Shown here piece after piece: positions 58,670-64,000 of a stretch of DNA of 64,000 nt (the first letter of the stretch is position 1; every line of letters begins with the position of its first letter). The DNA is from Branchiostoma lanceolatum. Its lineage: Eukaryota > Chordata > Leptocardii > Amphioxiformes > Branchiostomatidae. Under the pieces are notes generated by a model. That model worked only from the letters and a program-made list of their open reading frames with translations, was not told where the DNA came from and made no database searches. The stretch lies in the NCBI RefSeq assembly GCF_035083965.1, contig NC_089735.1, positions 3,281,501 to 3,345,500 of the forward strand, written 5' to 3'. A program made the translations under genes and the position numbers.

Positions 58670-60950
58670 AGTTAGGTCCATGTTGCACATACAAATTTGC
58701 AAGATATGTATAAGTTATACTTATAAGTTAATGGGAAATTGATATGTTTGAGCTAAATGTGACATATTTACCCATAGAAAAAAGGTTGGGCTGATATTAG
58801 TTTTTAAGCCACCAGTTGGGCAGCTTCCACTAAAATTCACTTTTTGCACTGAAATTTTGTTTTGGATGTAAAGGAGCAATATGTCCCTAGTACTTTTATT
58901 GTATAGATTCATTTATCTTCAACAAACTTTGATAGTAGTTGGTACCTGAATCATGATTTATTTACCACACTCGATGACTTATGTCATACCTAAACCATTC
59001 ATATCTAACTGTTTGAAGCTAATAAATGATGATTCTTCTACTGTATTTGATGACAATAGGTTCCATTTTAAAATAGTTTGTGTGGAAAATGAATTTTTGG
59101 ACACTTTGATTTTGGTATTTATCCCAGCTGTCAATCCTGGCATTAATGTTCATAACGTTACATGTGGTTCTAAAACCCATACTACGAGTGTACTACGAGT
59201 GCGCTTGTAAAATGCGTGTGTGAACCCAGCCTTGAAGAAGTCCAGCACCTTCGGCCAACAGCCAGTCTTAAGCTTCTTCCCATCTCCAACTACAAGCCGG
59301 GAATTCACCCTGTTCTATCTGTTCAATCCGTTCCTCTGAATTGCTTCCATGCTAAATAGTCTGGCACTGCCCCCTACCGGATTGGAGCTGGAATTGCAAT
59401 GGGTACAAGGCGACCGTGATCCCAACATCCACAGAATGTGTTTCCTTACCTTGTTTTGATTTCAACACTAAATTGTAACAGTGAAATACTTAGTCAGTTA
59501 GTTAGTCACTTTGTTTGTATTGCATACCCAGTAATGGCATAACACTACAGGTTTGTACTGAAGTGTACAAGCTGCATATCCCGATTTTGATTCACTCACA
59601 CCGACCCATAGTCTTTACGATGAGTGTATGTGTATGTTGGGTTGTTTTACGTGCTTGAGGGGGTATCTCAAACACGGGACATGCAAAGTGTCTGTGTTAT
59701 TTCTGATGTACTTTTCCATATTTCACATCCACATGTGGCTATGGGTAGCACAGTGGATTGAATGTGTTTCACCTTTGCCAGGCAGGCTGTTTTCATGTGT
59801 CTGAGAGGCGTATGCGTACATAACTTTTGGATCGATTCTTATGATATATGGTATATTGGTGGGTGTCGGCAAAATGAAGAAATGGTTAGATTCTATGTCA
59901 CCTGTGCCTTTTCTAGGTCCCGCAGCATAACATTCGGATTCATATCTGGACAACCTATGGTCGTGATTTTAGGAAAGAAGAACTCACAGAAATAAGTTTA
60001 AGCCCACTAGCTTCTTTGCTTGGAACTGCAGGGGTGTTCTAATTGTAGACTTTGAGTCGGGATAAGTCAACAAGGGATGAATGAATTCTCATTTTGACCT
60101 GTAGGTTGATGAAGCCCAATGTAATGGTATGTAAATTGTGAATTTAAGACTATTTGATAATCAAACAATTACTCGGTGAAGATAACTAGAGTTCCGCGAA
60201 CACATTGTCTTTGCCAAATAATCAAGGCTTATTATGGAGAGTGATTAATATTCACATGCTTATCACCCCCTGCAAATTTGATCATACACCATACCGTTTG
60301 GAAGTTATGATAGGGGGTGGGGATGAGTCCAGTCTAGATAGGGTTGAAAATCATTTGGTGTACAGGACTGCAGTGTATGCGTCTAGTGTGCTGATATATG
60401 TTATAACTGGTCATGAAAAAATATTGAAAGTGATGACAAAATGGTGCAGTCAATACATGTGTATATATGAATAGAATAAATCTTTATTCCATATCATCGA
60501 TATCCACATTTTGAAAGACATACCGGAGGAACTAAACTTGAACAAAAACAGAACATTAATAAACCATCAACGTTAACTATAACTAATGCAAACTTGCATT
60601 GAGATACACGCTGCCCTATTGTCCAAGTCAACATGCATGTCTAAACACCCAGCTGATAGAATGGCCTACTAATCTTCAGGCACAAATATCGATACCACTA
60701 TGTAGGAATCTACCGGTAACTTTCAGTACCTTCCCAAAATGACTTCTTCACACTAGAAAAAAACAAACTGAGTTTTACTGTTACCATACACAAAACTGGT
60801 CTTATATTTACCATGAAAATTCTCTGTCTTGTTCTTTTAAAGTGCAAAATGCATGAACTTGCGTCATAAAGCCTTACAGCCACCGAAGAAGCCACATGGG
60901 CAGGATGTGGTGGGTAAGATGTTTGTTAGCTGTGGAATAAATCATCCACT
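58670..60950. other. Non-coding stretch between STAMBP and the minisatellite
   Basis: AT-rich sequence without convincing exons. Part of 59830-60200 resembles the repeat inserted at 5475-6235. A single AATAAA near 59020 could be an alternative STAMBP poly(A) signal. Confidence 0.5.
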
Positions 60951-60952
60951 TT

Positions 60953-61570
60953 ATATACATGTATATCAAATCAGGAAAGTTATCATATACATGTACATCA
61001 AATCAGGAAAGTTATCATTGCATGTATATCAAATCAGGAAAGTTATCATATACATGTATATCAAATCAGGAAAGTTATCATATACATGTATATCAAATCA
61101 GGAAAGTTATCATATACATGTATATCAAATCAGGAAAGTTATCATATGCATGTATATCAAATCAGGAAAGTTATCATATACATGTACATGTATATCAAAT
61201 CAGGAAAGTTATCATATACATGTACATCAAATCAAGAAAGTTATCATTGCATGTATATCAAATCAGGAAAGTTATCATATACATGTATATCAAATCAGGA
61301 AAGTTATCATACACATGTATATCAAATCAGGAAAGTTATCATATACATGTATATCAAATCAGGAAAGTTATCATATACATGTATATCAAATCAGGAAAGT
61401 TATCATATACATGTATATCAAATCAGGAAAGTTATCATATACATGTATATCAAATCAGGAAAGTTATCATATACATGTACATGTATATCAAATCAGGAAA
61501 GTTATCATATACATGTATATCAAATCAGAAAAGTTATCATAAATATGTATATTAAATCAGGAAAGTTATG
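60953..61570 (+). repeat. 32-bp minisatellite, about 19 copies
   Basis: Unit TATACATGTATATCAAATCA followed by GGAAAGTTATCA, with some copies carrying an extra ACATGT or lacking bases. The three forward open frames of 181-229 residues across it are repeat artefacts. Confidence 0.95.
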
Positions 61571-61844
61571 TAGTAAATCACAGAGTAAGTTACAATGTGG
61601 GCCTTCAGATTGCTCTGGCTCAGCATTTTGAACTTGACTGTCATGAATTCTTTCCTGTTTCAATACCTTACCGTAGATGACTACTCCTTTTAAACATTCA
61701 TTTTTCTCCATTCAATACCTTTCCAAAGATGAATGTTGCCCAGTTTCTCCTGGTGACCCTTCTAATAAATGAGTCTTTTATCTTCCTGGAACATTCAGCT
61801 TTTGTCAGCTGTGTTAATTATTCGCTGGTGTCTCTTCGTACTAC

Positions 61845-62807
61845 TCAGCTGACGGAACCAGTTGCTGCACTCTTCACGCGTGGAGGGTTTTCTCTCCTGT
61901 GAGTTTGCATGTGTTTCTTCAGAGTACCCAGCTGTCTGAACTGCTTGCTGCACTCCTCACACTTGTAGGGTTTCTCCCCTGTGTGAGTCAGCATGTGTGT
62001 CTTCAGAGTACCCAGCTCACTGAACTGCTTGCTGCACTCCTCACACTTGTAGGGTTTCTCCCCTGTGTGAGTCCGCATGTGAGTCTTCAGTTGACCCAGC
62101 TGTCTGAACTGCTTGCTGCACTCCTCACACCTGTAGGGTTTCTCCCCTGTGTGAGTCAGCATGTGAGTCTTCAGAGTACCCAGCTGACTGAATTGCTTGC
62201 TGCACTCCTCACACTTGTAGGGTTTCTCTCCAGTGTGAGTCTGCATGTGACTCTTCAGTTGACCCAGCTGTCTGAACTGCCTGCTACACTCCTCACACTT
62301 GTAGGGTTTCTCCCCTGTGTGAGTCCGCATGTGACTCTTCAGTTGACCCAGATTACTGAACTGCCTGCTACACTCCTCACACTTGTAGGGTTTCTCCCCT
62401 GTGTGAGTCCGCATGTGAGTCTTCAGAGTACCCAGCTCACTGAACTGCCTGCTGCACTCCTCACACTTGTAGGGTTTCTCCCCTGTGTGAGTCAGCATGT
62501 GAGTCTTCAGAGTACCCAGCTCACTGAACTGCCTGCTGCACTCCTCACACTTGTAGGGTTTCTCACCTGTGTGAGTTTTCATGTGACGGTTTAGGTTACC
62601 CAGATTACAGAACTGCTTGTTGCACCCTTCACAGTTGTATGGTCTCTTTCCTGTGTGAGCACGCTTGTGCTTTTTCAGAGAATCCAGATGAGTAAACTGT
62701 TTGCTGCACTCCTCACACGGGTACGATTTTGCGGGGGACGGTTTAGGGACAGCCTCTCTTTCAGATCCCTCTCCAGCTTCAGCACGGCAGTTGCTATATG
62801 TTGCCAT
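61845..62807 (-). CDS. C2H2 zinc-finger protein with ten tandem fingers
   Basis: A 320-aa protein in a single exon; ATG at 62807 follows an acceptor-like cttatag at about 62830, so a non-coding 5' exon is likely. Residues 1-28 are a short leader with no KRAB, BTB or SCAN domain. Residues 29-308 are ten 28-residue C2H2 fingers joined by TGEKPYKCEEC-type linkers; residues 309-320 are a short basic tail. Fingers 3-10 are close to one another (CSKQF/CSRQF, LGTLKTHM or LGQLKSHM) and differ mainly at helix positions -1, 3 and 6, as in arrays that grow by unequal exchange. Fingers 1 and 2 are more diverged. It is likely a nuclear DNA-binding protein; the target is unknown. I cannot assign an orthologue. 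Confidence 0.85.
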   Translation of the reverse strand: MATYSNCRAEAGEGSEREAVPKPSPAKSYPCEECSKQFTHLDSLKKHKRAHTGKRPYNCEGCNKQFCNLGNLNRHMKTHTGEKPYKCEECSRQFSELGTLKTHMLTHTGEKPYKCEECSRQFSELGTLKTHMRTHTGEKPYKCEECSRQFSNLGQLKSHMRTHTGEKPYKCEECSRQFRQLGQLKSHMQTHTGEKPYKCEECSKQFSQLGTLKTHMLTHTGEKPYRCEECSKQFRQLGQLKTHMRTHTGEKPYKCEECSKQFSELGTLKTHMLTHTGEKPYKCEECSKQFRQLGTLKKHMQTHRRENPPRVKSAATGSVS

Positions 62808-62895
62808 GACGATGACGGCTCAAACCGATCTATAAGGACCAAATGAAACAACTTTTGTTACAAACCACCCTGTGACCAAACAGTCCAAACTGATC

Positions 62896-63122
62896 CGCAT
62901 TAGTGAGGGCCTGCATGCCCCTTTTACGTAGAGCGTAATCGGCCGTTTTAATTTTACGTAGAGCGTTGCCAACCACTCCATAATTTAGCGTAGAGCGTAG
63001 GGGGGGGCTTTCTGAATTTAGCGTAGAGTGTAGGGAGGCTTTCTGAATTCAGCGTATTACGTAGCCGGCCCTCCGAATTTAGCGTAGAGCGTTGTCGGGA
63101 CCCCCCCATGCAGGCCCTCATT
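62896..63122. mobile_element. Inverted-repeat element with internal TTTAGCGTAGAGCGT repeats
   Basis: GTGAGGGCCTGCATG at the left and CATGCAGGCCCTCAT at the right. The interior repeats TTTACGTAGAGCGT / TTTAGCGTAGAGCGTAGG about six times. Upstream of the zinc-finger gene. Confidence 0.65.
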
Positions 63123-63202
63123 AGTTAGTGAACCGTCCCTAGCCTGGCTCCATCCCTTCCTGGTGCCAGGCCACATGGACACTAGAGACAATACACCTTT
63201 CT

Positions 63203-63613
63203 CACGTGGCGGACATCATAGAATAAAAACGAGGCCAATGAGGGCAAAGGGACAAGAATAATTTACTGATTTAGTTTTCCTTCCAAATCACACTGATTTT
63301 TTGAAATATGATATCCAATTACCAATATTCTAACGAGTGTAATGCACAGATGAAAAGATGCAGCAATTTAGGTCATTTAGCGCTACGTTGACCATAGTCC
63401 CTTCCGTCCCTCCCTCATCAAAATGTAGAAATGCAAAACAAAAACATAAAAATGCAGATAGTTGACGGACATGCAACCACTTACCGGTACTCATTGCCAT
63501 TGGTTGATTCTCTAATTGCCATGTAATCATTGGTTGAACTGTTTTGATGGACAGTTAGGATCGGTCTAATGTTTGCCACAATGGCCTCGTTTTCAGTCTA
63601 TCATGTCCGCCGC
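63203..63613. mobile_element. Element with ~35-bp inverted ends
   Basis: GGCGGACATCATAGAATAAA through ACGAGGCCAAT (63208-63239) complements ATGGCCTCGT through TCATGTCCGCC (63581-63611). The interior is AT-rich and non-coding. Confidence 0.6.
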
Positions 63614-63751
63614 ATCCCGAGAAAGGTCTACAGGTGTGAAAAATTATGGCGGAAAGTTCTTGCCGGGGAATGGGACTTTATGCATACATTACCTCAGAGT
63701 CTGTGTCCTTCTTACAAGTGATAAACGCTTTCTAAGTAAAACCTCCTTGGT

Positions 63752-63902
63752 ACATTCGAGTACGCATGTGCAGTGTCAAACGGGAAGGGTCCTGAGGCGC
63801 AAACAAATGCTGTCTAGAGGGATTGTTATGCAAATCAAGACAATGTGGAGAGGAGACCTGTTGGCCTTCACATTCACAATGCACGTGCGTACTCGAATGT
63901 GC
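63752..63902. mobile_element. ~150-bp element, ACATTCGAGTACGCATGTGCA ends
   Basis: ATTCGAGTACGCATGTGCA and TGCACGTGCGTACTCGAAT are complements with one mismatch; a short MITE-like unit. Confidence 0.65.
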
Positions 63903-64000
63903 GAAAGCGCTTATACCGTTTAACAAATGCAAAGAACTATAAAAAAGGCATGTTAAGTGATGCACTTTGGCTTGTTTATATTCATCCTTGATTCTACAAC

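Noticed and set aside
60853..61555. Long forward open frames (about 180-230 residues) over the 32-bp minisatellite
   Set aside because: All three frames are open because of repeat composition; the peptide is the same few words shifted, with no start context, splice sites or family match.
61899..62594. Plus-strand open frame of 231 residues opposite the zinc-finger gene
   Set aside because: It is the antisense shadow of the 84-bp finger repeat on the minus strand.

Overview
The window looks like nuclear DNA of a lancelet (amphioxus, Branchiostoma type). The genes have many short exons with GT-AG introns. The proteins match deuterostome families (DDX21/DDX50 helicase, an IRF1/2-type interferon regulatory factor, an AMSH/STAMBP deubiquitinase, a C2H2 zinc-finger protein, an amidated neuropeptide precursor). 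Intergenic and intronic DNA is packed with small inverted-repeat elements and tRNA-headed SINEs. The species call is inference from gene and repeat content. I assembled the exon structures by hand from splice sites and reading phase; every internal junction of the DDX21, IRF and STAMBP models keeps frame.

Layout. 1-7.9 kb (+): 3' part of a DDX21/DDX50-type nucleolar RNA helicase, open at the left edge; three of its introns each hold a related H/ACA-box snoRNA candidate. 8.6-20.5 kb (-): a complete nine-exon IRF gene (537 aa), convergent with the helicase, with a long foldback repeat in its presumed 3' UTR. 20.6-36 kb: no confident gene; transposon remnants, duplicated repeats with ISRE-like sites, and a GC-rich CCAAT/kappa-B stretch near 29.2 kb that may be a promoter. 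36.05-39.1 kb (-): a two-exon neuropeptide gene with TATA box and CRE-like sites. 39-49.6 kb: repeat-rich, with several minisatellites and hammerhead-like motifs. 49.7-58.7 kb (+): STAMBP/AMSH (479 aa). 58.7-61.8 kb: mostly empty apart from a 32-bp minisatellite. 61.8-62.8 kb (-): a ten-finger C2H2 protein. 62.8-64 kb: short inverted-repeat elements.

The genes do not form one pathway. The helicase and its intronic snoRNAs both point to ribosome biogenesis, IRF to innate immunity, STAMBP to endosomal ubiquitin removal, and the neuropeptide to secretion. The most notable items are the three intronic H/ACA snoRNA candidates, the precursor of short peptides ending in Leu-Pro or Phe-Pro amide, the overlapping PSAP/PPxY motif in STAMBP, the dsRNA-forming repeat in the IRF 3' region, and hammerhead-ribozyme-like cores in repeat remnants.
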